Source: Synchiropus splendidus (Eukaryota > Chordata > Actinopteri > Syngnathiformes > Callionymidae). From it: a DNA stretch of 64,000 nt. Location: the NCBI RefSeq assembly GCF_027744825.2, contig NW_026527054.1, positions 310,001 to 374,000 on the forward strand, written 5' to 3'. Each line of letters begins with the position of its first letter. Within the stretch, counting starts at the first letter, position 1. The notes beneath the pieces are model-generated. The model searched no databases and was not told the DNA's origin. It saw only the letters and a program-made list of their open reading frames with translations. This document shows, piece by piece, positions 13,570-27,300 of this stretch. The position numbers and the translations under genes were made by a program.

Positions 13570-16500
13570 TGAAAATTTCATGTTCTGAAGCTTCACTGCA
13601 AAGTTATGCCACAATGCAGGAAACGCGTTTTCAGCCTAAGATAAGGTCGATTCCGGAACGCCAAACATAAAAATATTGATAACTTTGGAAAAACACTTCA
13701 GACAGCTTAGATTTGATATGCAACTACGAGAAAGACCCTTTCTGCTATAGTGGGAGGTGAAAATTTAATGTTCTGGAGCTTACCTACAAAGTTTTGGCAC
13801 AATGCAGAAAACGCGTTTACAGCCTGAGAAAAGGTCGATTCCGGAACGCCAAACATAAAAATGTTGATAACTCAAGAAAAACTCTACAGACAGCTTAGAT
13901 TTGATGTGCAACTACTAGAAAGACCCTTTCTGCTATATTGGGAGGTGAAAATTTCATGTTCTGAAGCTTCCCTGCAAAGTTATGGAACAATGCAGAAAAC
14001 AATTTTTCATCCTGAGATAAGGTCGATTCTGTAACGCCAAACATAAAAATGTTTATAAATTTCAAAAAACACTTCAGACAGCTTAGATTTGATGTGCAAC
14101 TACTAGAAAGACCCTTTCTGCTATAGTGTTAGGTCAAAATTTCATGTTCTGAAGCTTCCCTGGAAAGTTATGGAACAATGCAGAAAACAATTTTTCATCC
14201 TGAGATAAGGTCGATTCTGTAACGCCAAACATAAAAATGTTGATAACTTTGGAAAAACACTTCAGACAGCTTAGATTTGATGTGGAACTTCTAGAAAGAC
14301 CCTTTGTGCTATAGTGGGAGGTGAACATTTCATGTTCTGAAGCTTCCCTGAGAAGTTATGGCACAATGCAGAAAACGCGTTTTCAGCCTGAGATAAGGTC
14401 GATTTAGGAACGCCAAACATGAAAATGTTGATATCTATGGAAAAACACTTCAGACAGCTTAGATTTGATGTGCAACGACTAGAAAGACCCTTTCTGCTAT
14501 AGTGGGAGGTGAACATTTCATGTTCTGAAGCTTCCCTGAGAATTATGGCACAATGCAGAAAACGCGTTTTCAGCGTGAGATAAGGTGGGTTCCGAAACGC
14601 CAAAGATAAAAATGTTGATAACCTTGGAAAAACACTTCAGACAGCTTAGATTTGATGTGCAACTACGAGAAAGACCCTTTCTGCTATAGTGGGAGGTGAA
14701 AATATCATGTTCTGAGGCTTTCCTGCAAAGTTATGGCAAATTGCGTAAAACGCGTTTTCAGCCTGAGATAAGGTCGATTCCGGAACGCCAAACATAAAAA
14801 TGTTGATAACTTTTGAAAAACACATCAGACAGCTTAGATTTGATGTGCAACTACTAGAAAGACCCTTTCTGCTATATTGGGAGGTGAAAATTTGATGTTC
14901 TGAAGCTTCCCTGCAAAGTTGTGGGACAATGCAGAAAACGATTTTTCATCCAGTGATAAGGTCGATTCCGGAACGCCAAACATAAAAATGTTGATAACTT
15001 TCGAAAAACACTTCAGACAGGTTAGATTTGATGTGCAACTACTAGAAAGACCCTTTCTGCTATAGTGGGAGGTGAAAATTTCATGTTCTGAAGCTTCCCT
15101 GCAAAGTTATGGCACAATGCAGAAAACGCGTTTTCAGCCTGAGATAAGGTGGGTTCCAGAACGCCAAACATAAAAATGTTGATAACTTTGGAAAAAGACT
15201 TCAGACAGCTTAGATTTTATGTGCAACTACTAGAAAGACCCTCTCTGCTATAGTGGGAGGCGAATATTTCATGTTCTGAAGCTTCCCTGCAAAGTTATGG
15301 CAGAATGCGTAAATCGTGTTTTCAGCCTGAGATAAGGTCGATTCCGGAACGCCAAACATAAAAGTGTCGATAACTTTGGAAAAACACTTCAAACAGCTTT
15401 GATTTGATGTGCACCTACTAGAAAGACCCTTTCTGCTATAGTGGGAGGTGAAAATTTCATGTTCTGAAGCTTCCCTGCAAAGTTGTGCCACAATGCAGGA
15501 AACGCGTTTTCAGCCTGAGATAAGGTCGATTCCGGAACGCCAAACATAAAAATATTGATAACTTTGGAAAAACACTTCAGACAGGTTAGATTTGATGTGC
15601 AACTACTAGAAAGACCCTTTCTGCTATAGTGGGAGGTGAAAATTTCATGTTCTGAAGCTTCCCTGCAAAGTTATGGCACAATGCAGAAAACGCGTTTTCA
15701 GCCTGAGATAAGGTGGGTTCCAGAACGCCAAACATAAAAATGTTGATAACTTTGGAAAAACACTTCAAACAGCTTTGATTTGATGTGCACCTACTAGAAA
15801 GACCCTTTCTGCTATAGTGGGAGGTGAAATTTTCATGTTCTAAAGCTTCCCTGCAAAGTAATGGCACAATGCAGAAAACGGGTTTTCGGCCTGAGATCAG
15901 GTCGATTCAGGAACACCAAACATAAAAATGTTGAAAACTTTCGAAAAACACTTCAGACAGCTTAGATTTGATGTGCAACTATGAGAAGGACCCTTTCTGC
16001 TATAGTGGGAGTTGAAAATATCATGCTCTGAAGCTTCCCTGCAAAGTTATGGCACAATGCGTAAAACGCGTTTTCAGCCTGAGATGAGGTTGATTTCAGA
16101 ACCCCAAACATAAAAATGTTGATAACTTTGGAAAAACTCTACAGACAGCTTAGATTTGATGTGCAACTACTAGAAAGACCCTATCTGCTACAGTGGGAGG
16201 TGAAAATTTCATGTTCTGAAGCTTCACTGCAAAGTTATGCCACAATGCAGGAAACGCGTTTTCAGCCTGAGATAAGGTCGATTCCGGAACGCCAAACATA
16301 AAAATGTTGAAAACTTTCGAAAAACACTTCAGACAGCTTAGATTTGATGTGCCACTACTAGAAAGACCCTTTCTGCTATAGTGGGATATGAAAATTTCAT
16401 GTTCTGAAGCTTCCCTGCAAAGTTGTGCCACAATGCAGGAAACGCGTTTTCAGCCTGAGATGAGCTTGATTTCAGAAAGCCAAACATAAAAATGTTGAGA

Positions 16501-18643
16501 ACTTTGGAAAAACACTTCAGACAGCTAAGATTTGATGTGCAACTACTAGAAAGACGCATTCTGCTATAGTGGGAGGTTAAAATTTCATGTTCTGAAGCTT
16601 CCCTGCAAAGTTATGGAACAATGCAGAAAACGCGTTTTCAGCCTGAGATAAGGTCGATTCCGGAACGCCAAACATAAAAATTTGATAACTTTGGAAAAAC
16701 ACTTCAGACAGCTTAGATTTGATGTGCAACTACTAGAAAGACCCTTTCTGCTATAGTGGGATATGAAAATTTCATGTTCTGAAGCTTCCCTGCAAAGTTG
16801 TGCCACAATGCAGGAAACGCGTTTTCAGCCTGAGATAAGGTCGATTCCGGAACGCCAAACATAAAAATATTGATAACTTTGGAAAAACACTTCAGACAGG
16901 TTAGATTTGATGTGCAACTACTAGAAAGACCCTTTCTGCTATAGTGGGAGGTGAAAATTTCATGTTCTGAAGATTCCCTGCAAAGTTATGGCACAATGCA
17001 GAAAACGCGTTTTCAGCCTGAGATAAGGTGGGTTCCAGAACGCCAAACATAAAAATGTTGATAACTTTGGAAAAACACTTCAGACAGCTTAGATTTTATG
17101 TGCAACTACTAGAAAGACCCTCTCTGCTATAGTGGGAGGCGAATATTTCATGTTCTGAAGCTTCCCTGCAAAGTTATGGCAGAATGCGTAAATCGTGTTT
17201 TCAGCCTGAGATAAGGTCGATTCCGGAACGCCAAACATAAAAGTGTCGATAACTTTGGAAAAACACTTCAAACAGCTTTGATTTGATGTGCACCTACTAG
17301 AAAGACCCTTTCTGCTATAGTGGGAGGTGAAAATTTCATGTTCTGAAGCTTCCCTGCAAAGTTGTGCCACAATGCAGGAAACGCGTTTTCAGCCTGAGAT
17401 AAGGTCGATTCCGGAACGCCAAACATAAAAATATTGATAACTTTGGAAAAACACTTCAGACAGGTTAGATTTGATGTGCAACTACTAGAAAGACCCTTTC
17501 TGCTATAGTGGGAGGTGAAAATTTCATGTTCTGAAGCTTCCCTGCAAAGTTATGGCACAATGCAGAAAACGCGTTTTCAGCCTGAGATAAGGTGGGTTCC
17601 AGAACGCCAAACATAAAAATGTTGATAACTTTGGAAAAACACTTCAGACAGCTTAGATTTTATGTGCAACTACTAGAAAGACGCTCTCTGCTATAGTGGG
17701 AGGCGAATATTTCATGTTCTGAAGCTTCCCTGCAAAGTTATGGCAGAATGCGTAAATCGTGTTTTCAGCCTGAGATAAGGTCGATTCCGGAACGCCAAAC
17801 ATAAAAGTGTCGATAACTTTGGAAAAACACTTCAAACAGCTTTGATTTGATGTGCACCTACTAGAAAGACCCTTTCTGCTATAGTGGGAGGTGAAATTTT
17901 CATGTTCTAAAGCTTCCCTGCAAAGTAATGGCACAATGCAGAAAACGCGTTTTCGGCCTGAGATAAGGTCGATTCAGGAACACCAAACATAAAAATGTTG
18001 AAAACTTTCGAAAAACACTTCAGACAGCTTAGATTTGATGTGCAACTATGAGAAGGACCCTTTCTGCTATAGTGGGAGTTGAAAATATCATGCTCTGAAG
18101 CTTCCCTGCAAAGTTATGGCACAATGCGTAAAACGCGTTTTCAGCCTGAGATGAGGTTGATTTCAGAACCCCAAACATAAAAATGTTGATAACTTTGGAA
18201 AAACTCTACAGACAGCTTAGATTTGATGTGCAACTACTAGAAAGACCCTATCTGCTACAGTGGGAGGTGAAAATTTCATGTTCTGAAGCTTCACTGCAAA
18301 GTTATGCCACAATGCAGGAAACGCGTTTTCAGCCTGAGATAAGGTCGATTCCGGAACGCCAAACATAAAATTGTTGAAAACTTTCGAAAAACACTTCAGA
18401 CAGCTTAGATTTGATGTGCAACTATGAGAAGGACCCTTTCTGCTATAGTGGGAGTTGAAAATATCATGCTCTGAAGCTTCCCTGCAAAGTTATGGCACAA
18501 TGCGTAAAACGCGTTTTCAGCCTGAGATGAGGTTGATTTCAGAACCCCAAACATAAAAATGTTGATAACTTTGGAAAAACTCTACAGACAGCTTAGATTT
18601 GATGTGCAACTACTAGAAAGACCCTATCTGCTACAGTGGGAGG
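13570..18643 (+). repeat. 5,074-bp higher-order repeat, copy 1
   Basis: This 27-monomer block (27 x 188 minus 2) is followed directly by a near-identical copy. The two missing bases are visible as 1-bp deletions, at AAAAATTTGATAAC (near 16678) and GAGAATTATGG (near 14552). Landmarks such as ATTTTTCATCC (near 14010) recur exactly 5074 bp later. Inside, a ten-monomer sub-block near 15210 is repeated near 17089, and a two-monomer block near 18183 is repeated at 18559. Confidence 0.88.
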
Positions 18644-21600
18644 TGAAAATTTCATGTTCTGAAGCTTCACTGCAAAGTTATGCCACAATGCAGGAAACGC
18701 GTTTTCAGCCTGAGATAAGGTCGATTCCGGAACGCCAAACATAAAAATATTGATAACTTTGGAAAAACACTTCAGACAGCTTAGATTTGATATGCAACTA
18801 CGAGAAAGACCCTTTCTGCTATAGTGGGAGGTGAAAATTTAATGTTCTGGAGCTTACCTACAAAGTTTTGGCACAATGCAGAAAACGCGTTTACAGCCTG
18901 AGAAAAGGTCGATTCCGGAACGCCAAACATAAAAATGTTGATAACTCAAGAAAAACTCTACAGACAGCTTAGATTTGATGTGCAACTACTAGAAAGACCC
19001 TTTCTGCTATATTGGGAGGTGAAAATTTCATGTTCTGAAGCTTCCCTGCAAAGTTATGGAACAATGCAGAAAACAATTTTTCATCCTGAGATAAGGTCGA
19101 TTCTGTAACGCCAAACATAAAAATGTTTATAAATTTCAAAAAACACTTCAGACAGCTTAGATTTGATGTGCAACTACTAGAAAGACCCTTTCTGCTATAG
19201 TGTTAGGTCAAAATTTCATGTTCTGAAGCTTCCCTGGAAAGTTATGGAACAATGCAGAAAACAATTTTTCATCCTGAGATAAGGTCGATTCTGTAACGCC
19301 AAACATAAAAATGTTGATAACTTTGGAAAAACACTTCAGACAGCTTAGATTTGATGTGGAACTTCTAGAAAGACCCTTTGTGCTATAGTGGGAGGTGAAC
19401 ATTTCATGTTCTGAAGCTTCCCTGAGAAGTTATGGCACAATGCAGAAAACGCGTTTTCAGCCTGAGATAAGGTCGATTTAGGAACGCCAAACATGAAAAT
19501 GTTGATATCTATGGAAAAACACTTCAGACAGCTTAGATTTGATGTGCAACGACTAGAAAGACCCTTTCTGCTATAGTGGGAGGTGAACATTTCATGTTCT
19601 GAAGCTTCCCTGAGAATTATGGCACAATGCAGAAAACGCGTTTTCAGCGTGAGATAAGGTGGGTTCCGAAACGCCAAAGATAAAAATGTTGATAACCTTG
19701 GAAAAACACTTCAGACAGCTTAGATTTGATGTGCAACTACGAGAAAGACCCTTTCTGCTATAGTGGGAGGTGAAAATATCATGTTCTGAGGCTTTCCTGC
19801 AAAGTTATGGCAAATTGCGTAAAACGCGTTTTCAGCCTGAGATAAGGTCGATTCCGGAACGCCAAACATAAAAATGTTGATAACTTTTGAAAAACACATC
19901 AGACAGCTTAGATTTGATGTGCAACTACTAGAAAGACCCTTTCTGCTATATTGGGAGGTGAAAATTTCATGTTCTGAAGCTTCCCTGCAAAGTTGTGGGA
20001 CAATGCAGAAAACGATTTTTCATCCAGTGATAAGGTCGATTCCGGAACGCCAAACATAAAAATGTTGATAACTTTCGAAAAACACTTCAGACAGGTTAGA
20101 TTTGATGTGCAACTACTAGAAAGACCCTTTCTGCTATAGTGGGAGGTGAAAATTTCATGTTCTGAAGCTTCCCTGCAAAGTTATGGCACAATGCAGAAAA
20201 CGCGTTTTCAGCCTGAGATAAGGTGGGTTCCAGAACGCCAAACATAAAAATGTTGATAACTTTGGAAAAAGACTTCAGACAGCTTAGATTTTATGTGCAA
20301 CTACTAGAAAGACCCTCTCTGCTATAGTGGGAGGCGAATATTTCATGTTCTGAAGCTTCCCTGCAAAGTTATGGCAGAATGCGTAAATCGTGTTTTCAGC
20401 CTGAGATAAGGTCGATTCCGGAACGCCAAACATAAAAGTGTCGATAACTTTGGAAAAACACTTCAAACAGCTTTGATTTGATGTGCACCTACTAGAAAGA
20501 CCCTTTCTGCTATAGTGGGAGGTGAAAATTTCATGTTCTGAAGCTTCCCTGCAAAGTTGTGCCACAATGCAGGAAACGCGTTTTCAGCCTGAGATAAGGT
20601 CGATTCCGGAACGCCAAACATAAAAATATTGATAACTTTGGAAAAACACTTCAGACAGGTTAGATTTGATGTGCAACTACTAGAAAGACCCTTTCTGCTA
20701 TAGTGGGAGGTGAAAATTTCATGTTCTGAAGCTTCCCTGCAAAGTTATGGCACAATGCAGAAAACGCGTTTTCAGCCTGAGATAAGGTGGGTTCCAGAAC
20801 GCCAAACATAAAAATGTTGATAACTTTGGAAAAACACTTCAAACAGCTTTGATTTGATGTGCACCTACTAGAAAGACCCTTTCTGCTATAGTGGGAGGTG
20901 AAATTTTCATGTTCTAAAGCTTCCCTGCAAAGTAATGGCACAATGCAGAAAACGGGTTTTCGGCCTGAGATCAGGTCGATTCAGGAACACCAAACATAAA
21001 AATGTTGAAAACTTTCGAAAAACACTTCAGACAGCTTAGATTTGATGTGCAACTATGAGAAGGACCCTTTCTGCTATAGTGGGAGTTGAAAATATCATGC
21101 TCTGAAGCTTCCCTGCAAAGTTATGGCACAATGCGTAAAACGCGTTTTCAGCCTGAGATGAGGTTGATTTCAGAACCCCAAACATAAAAATGTTGATAAC
21201 TTTGGAAAAACTCTACAGACAGCTTAGATTTGATGTGCAACTACTAGAAAGACCCTATCTGCTACAGTGGGAGGTGAAAATTTCATGTTCTGAAGCTTCA
21301 CTGCAAAGTTATGCCACAATGCAGGAAACGCGTTTTCAGCCTGAGATAAGGTCGATTCCGGAACGCCAAACATAAAAATGTTGAAAACTTTCGAAAAACA
21401 CTTCAGACAGCTTAGATTTGATGTGCCACTACTAGAAAGACCCTTTCTGCTATAGTGGGATATGAAAATTTCATGTTCTGAAGCTTCCCTGCAAAGTTGT
21501 GCCACAATGCAGGAAACGCGTTTTCAGCCTGAGATGAGCTTGATTTCAGAAAGCCAAACATAAAAATGTTGAGAACTTTGGAAAAACACTTCAGACAGCT

Positions 21601-23854
21601 AAGATTTGATGTGCAACTACTAGAAAGACGCATTCTGCTATAGTGGGAGGTTAAAATTTCATGTTCTGAAGCTTCCCTGCAAAGTTATGGAACAATGCAG
21701 AAAACGCGTTTTCAGCCTGAGATAAGGTCGATTCCGGAACGCCAAACATAAAAATTTGATAACTTTGGAAAAACACTTCAGACAGCTTAGATTTGATGTG
21801 CAACTACTAGAAAGACCCTTTCTGCTATAGTGGGATATGAAAATTTCATGTTCTGAAGCTTCCCTGCAAAGTTGTGCCACAATGCAGGAAACGCGTTTTC
21901 AGCCTGAGATAAGGTCGATTCCGGAACGCCAAACATAAAAATATTGATAACTTTGGAAAAACACTTCAGACAGGTTAGATTTGATGTGCAACTACTAGAA
22001 AGACCCTTTCTGCTATAGTGGGAGGTGAAAATTTCATGTTCTGAAGATTCCCTGCAAAGTTATGGCACAATGCAGAAAACGCGTTTTCAGCCTGAGATAA
22101 GGTGGGTTCCAGAACGCCAAACATAAAAATGTTGATAACTTTGGAAAAACACTTCAGACAGCTTAGATTTTATGTGCAACTACTAGAAAGACCCTCTCTG
22201 CTATAGTGGGAGGCGAATATTTCATGTTCTGAAGCTTCCCTGCAAAGTTATGGCAGAATGCGTAAATCGTGTTTTCAGCCTGAGATAAGGTCGATTCCGG
22301 AACGCCAAACATAAAAGTGTCGATAACTTTGGAAAAACACTTCAAACAGCTTTGATTTGATGTGCACCTACTAGAAAGACCCTTTCTGCTATAGTGGGAG
22401 GTGAAAATTTCATGTTCTGAAGCTTCCCTGCAAAGTTGTGCCACAATGCAGGAAACGCGTTTTCAGCCTGAGATAAGGTCGATTCCGGAACGCCAAACAT
22501 AAAAATATTGATAACTTTGGAAAAACACTTCAGACAGGTTAGATTTGATGTGCAACTACTAGAAAGACCCTTTCTGCTATAGTGGGAGGTGAAAATTTCA
22601 TGTTCTGAAGCTTCCCTGCAAAGTTATGGCACAATGCAGAAAACGCGTTTTCAGCCTGAGATAAGGTGGGTTCCAGAACGCCAAACATAAAAATGTTGAT
22701 AACTTTGGAAAAACACTTCAGACAGCTTAGATTTTATGTGCAACTACTAGAAAGACGCTCTCTGCTATAGTGGGAGGCGAATATTTCATGTTCTGAAGCT
22801 TCCCTGCAAAGTTATGGCAGAATGCGTAAATCGTGTTTTCAGCCTGAGATAAGGTCGATTCCGGAACGCCAAACATAAAAGTGTCGATAACTTTGGAAAA
22901 ACACTTCAAACAGCTTTGATTTGATGTGCACCTACTAGAAAGACCCTTTCTGCTATAGTGGGAGGTGAAATTTTCATGTTCTAAAGCTTCCCTGCAAAGT
23001 AATGGCACAATGCAGAAAACGCGTTTTCGGCCTGAGATAAGGTCGATTCAGGAACACCAAACATAAAAATGTTGAAAACTTTCGAAAAACACTTCAGACA
23101 GCTTAGATTTGATGTGCAACTATGAGAAGGACCCTTTCTGCTATAGTGGGAGTTGAAAATATCATGCTCTGAAGCTTCCCTGCAAAGTTATGGCACAATG
23201 CGTAAAACGCGTTTTCAGCCTGAGATGAGGTTGATTTCAGAACCCCAAACATAAAAATGTTGATAACTTTGGAAAAACTCTACAGACAGCTTAGATTTGA
23301 TGTGCAACTACTAGAAAGACCCTATCTGCTACAGTGGGAGGTGAAAATTTCATGTTCTGAAGCTTCACTGCAAAGTTATGCCACAATGCAGGAAACGCGT
23401 TTTCAGCCTGAGATAAGGTCGATTCCGGAACGCCAAACATAAAATTGTTGAAAACTTTCGAAAAACACTTCAGACAGCTTAGATTTGATGTGCAACTATG
23501 AGAAGGACCCTTTCTGCTATAGTGGGAGTTGAAAATATCATGCTCTGAAGCTTCCCTGCAAAGTTATGGCACAATGCGTAAAACGCGTTTTCAGCCTGAG
23601 ATGAGGTTGATTTCAGAACCCCAAACATAAAAATGTTGATAACTTTGGAAAAACTCTACAGACAGCTTAGATTTGATGTGCAACTACTAGAAAGACCCTA
23701 TCTGCTACAGTGGGAGGTGAAAATTTCATGTTCTGAAGCTTCACTGCAAAGTTATGCCACAATGCAGGAAACGCGTTTTCAGCCTGAGATAAGGTCGATT
23801 CCGGAACGCCAAACATAAAAATATTGATAACTTTGGAAAAACACTTCAGAGAGC
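18644..23854 (+). repeat. 5,074-bp higher-order repeat, copy 2
   Basis: This is the direct tandem copy of 13570-18643, offset 5074 throughout, with very few substitutions (for example near 14893 against 19967). The match runs slightly past one unit and ends near 23850, where CAGAGAGCTTAG replaces CAGACAGCTTAG and the array changes to an eight-monomer pattern. Such low divergence implies very recent unequal exchange or amplification. Confidence 0.87.
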
Positions 23855-26800
23855 TTAGATTTGATGTGCAACTACTAGAAAGACCCTTTCTGCTATAGTG
23901 GGAGGAGAAAATTTCATGTTCTGAAGTCTCCCTGCAAAGTTACGGCACAATGCAGAAAACGCGTTTTCAGCCTGAGATAAGGTGGGTTCCAGAACGCCAA
24001 ACATTAAAATGTTGATAACTTTGGAAAAACACTTCAGACAGCTTAGATTTGATGTGCAACTACTAGAAAGACCCTTTCAGCTCTAGTGGGACGTGAAAAT
24101 TTCATGTTCTAAAGCTTCCCTGCAAAGTTATGGCACAATGCAGAAAACGCGTTTTCAGCCTGAGAAAAGGTCGATTCCGGAAGGCCAAACATAAGAATGT
24201 TCATAACTTTGGAAAAACACTACAAACAGCTTAGATTTGATGTGCAACTACTAGAAGGACCCTTTCTGCTATAGTGGGAGGAGAAAATTTCATGTTCTGA
24301 AGTCTCCCTGCAAAGTTATGGCACTATCCAGAAAACTCGTTTTCAGCCTGAGATGAGCTTGATTTCAGAGAGCCAAACATAAAAATGTTGAGAACTTTGG
24401 AAAAACACTTCAGACAGGTTAGATTTGATGTGCAACTACTAGAAAGACCCTTTCTGCTATAGTGGGAGGTGAAAATTTCATGTTCTGAAGCTTCCCTGCA
24501 AAGTTATGGCACAATGCAGAAAACGCGTTTTCAGCCTGAGATAAGGTGGGTTCCAGAACGCCAAACATAAAAATGTTGATAACTTTGGAAAAACACTTCA
24601 GACAGCTTAGATTTTATGTGCAACTACTAGAAAGACCCTCTCTGCTATCGTGGGAGGCGAATATTTCATGTTCTGATGCTTACCTGCAAAGTTATGGCAG
24701 AATGCGTAAATCGTGTTTTCAGCCTGAGATAAGGTCGATTCCGGAACGCCAAACATAAAAGTGTCGATAACTTTGGAAAAACACTTCAAACAGCTTTGAT
24801 TTGATGTGCACCTACTAGAAAGACCCTTTCTGCTATAGTGGGAGGTGAAATTTTCATGTTCTAAAGCTTCCCTGCAAAGTAATGGCACAATGCAGAAAAC
24901 GCGTTTTCGGCCTGAGATAAGGTCGATTCAGGAACACCAAACATAAAAATGTTGAAAACTTTCGAAAAACACTTCAGACAGCTTAGATTTGATGTGCAAC
25001 TACGAGAAGGACCCTTTCTGCCATAGTGGGAGTTGAAAATATCATGCTCTGAAGCTTCCCTGCAAAGTTATGGCACAATGCGTAAAACGCGTTTTCAGCC
25101 TGAGATGAGGTTGATTTCAGAACCCCAAACATAAAAATGTTGATAACTTTGGAAAAACTCTACAGACAGCTTAGATTTGATGTGCAACTACTAGAAAGAC
25201 CGTATCTGCTACAGTGGGAGGTGAAAATTTCATGTTCTGAAGCTTCACTGCAAAGTTATGCCACAATGCAGGAAACGCGTTTTCAGCCTGAGATAAGGTC
25301 GATTCCGGAACGCCAAACATAAAAATATTGATAACTTTGGAAAAACACTTCAGACAGCTTATATTTGATGTGCAACTACTAGAAAGACCCTTTCTGCTAT
25401 AGTGGGAGGAGAAAATTTCATGTTCTGAAGTCTCCCTGCAAAGTTACGGCACAATGCAGAAAACGCGTTTTCAGCCTGAGATAAGGTGGGTTCCAGAACG
25501 CCAAACATTAAAATGTTGATAACTTTGGAAAAACACTTCAGACAGCTTAGATTTGATGTGCAACTACTAGAAAGACCCTTTCAGCTCTAGTGGGACGTGA
25601 AAATTTCATGTTCTAAAGCTTCCCTGCAAAGTTATGGCACAATGCAGAAAACGCGTTTTCAGCCTGAGAAAAGGTCGATTCCGGAAGGCCAAACATAAGA
25701 ATGTTCATAACTTTGGAAAAACACTACAAACAGCTTAGATTTGATGTGCAACTACTAGAAGGACCCTTTCTGCTATAGTGGGAGGAGAAAATTTCATGTT
25801 CTGAAGTCTCCCTGCAAAGTTATGGCACTATCCAGAAAACGCGTTTTCAGCCTGAGATGAGCTTGATTTCAGAAAGCCAAACATAAAAATGTTGAGAACT
25901 TTGGAAAAACACTTCAGACAGGTTAGATTTGATGTGCAACTACTAGAAAGACCCTTTCTGCTATAGTGGGAGGTGAAAATTTCATGTTCTGAAGCTTCCC
26001 TGCAAAGTTATGGCACAATGCAGAAAACGCGTTTTCAGCCTGAGATAAGGTGGGTTCCAGAACGCCAAACATAAAAATGTTGATAACTTTGGAAAAACAC
26101 TTCAGACAGCTTAGATTTTATGTGCAACTACTAGAAAGACCCTCTCTGCTATCGTGGGAGGCGAATATTTCATGTTCTGATGCTTACCTGCAAAGTTATG
26201 GCAGAATGCGTAAATCGTGTTTTCAGCCTGAGATAAGGTCGATTCCGGAACGCCAAACATAAAAGTGTCGATAACTTTGGAAAAACACTTCAAACAGCTT
26301 TGATTTGATGTGCACCTACTAGAAAGACCCTTTCTGCTATAGTGGGAGGTGAAATTTTCATGTTCTAAAGCTTCCCTGCAAAGTAATGGCACAATGCAGA
26401 AAACGCGTTTTCGGCCTGAGATAAGGTCGATTCAGGAACACCAAACATAAAAATGTTGAAAACTTTCGAAAAACACTTCAGACAGCTTAGATTTGATGTG
26501 CAACTACGAGAAGGACCCTTTCTGCCATAGTGGGAGTTGAAAATATCATGCTCTGAAGCTTCCCTGCAAAGTTATGGCACAATGCGTAAAACGCGTTTTC
26601 AGCCTGAGATGAGGTTGATTTCAGAACCCCAAACATAAAAATGTTGATAACTTTGGAAAAACTCTACAGACAGCTTAGATTTGATGTGCAACTACTAGAA
26701 AGACCGTATCTGCTACAGTGGGAGGTGAAAATTTCATGTTCTGAAGCTTCACTGCAAAGTTATGCCACAATGCAGGAAACGCGTTTTCAGCCTGAGATAA

Positions 26801-27300
26801 GGTCGATTCCGGAACGCCAAACATAAAAATATTGATAACTTTGGAAAAACACTTCAGACAGCTTATATTTGATGTGCAACTACTAGAAAGACCCTTTCTG
26901 CTATAGTGGGAGGAGAAAATTTCATGTTCTGAAGTCTCCCTGCAAAGTTACGGCACAATGCAGAAAACGCGTTTTCAGCCTGAGATAAGGTGGGTTCCAG
27001 AACGCCAAACATAAAAATGTTGATAACTTTGGAAAAACACTTCAGACAGCTTAGATTTGATGTGCAACTACTAGAAAGACCCTTTCAGCTCTAGTGGGAC
27101 GTGAAAATTTCATGTTCTAAAGCTTCCCTGCAAAGTTATGGCACAATGCAGAAAACGCGTTTTCAGCCTGAGAAAAGGTCGATTCCGGAACGCCAAACAT
27201 AAGAATGTTGATAACTTTGGAAAAACACTTCAAACAGCTTAGATTTGATGTGCAACTACTAGAAAGACCCTTTCTGCTATAGTGGGAGGAGAAAATTTCA
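23633..27300 (+). repeat. 1,504-bp (8-monomer) higher-order repeat, about 2.4 copies
   Basis: Units start near 23633, 25137 and 26641, exactly 8 x 188 bp apart. Shared oddities include AAACATTAAAATG (24000 and 25504) and GGAAGGCCAAAC (24179 and 25683). The third, partial copy reads AACATAAAAATG and GGAACGCC at those places. It then passes, near 27.4 kb, into monomers matching those near 16.5 kb. The first monomer also closes the 5,074-bp block, so the boundaries overlap. Confidence 0.82.

Noticed and set aside
15210..15491. Recurrent minus-strand 73-110-codon frames with Cys residues (LSCLKCFSKVI) that look like a small Cys-rich protein family
   Set aside because: They are the reverse strand of the satellite. 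The Cys pairs come from DNA repeats, and neighbouring monomers lose the frame through 1-bp indels.
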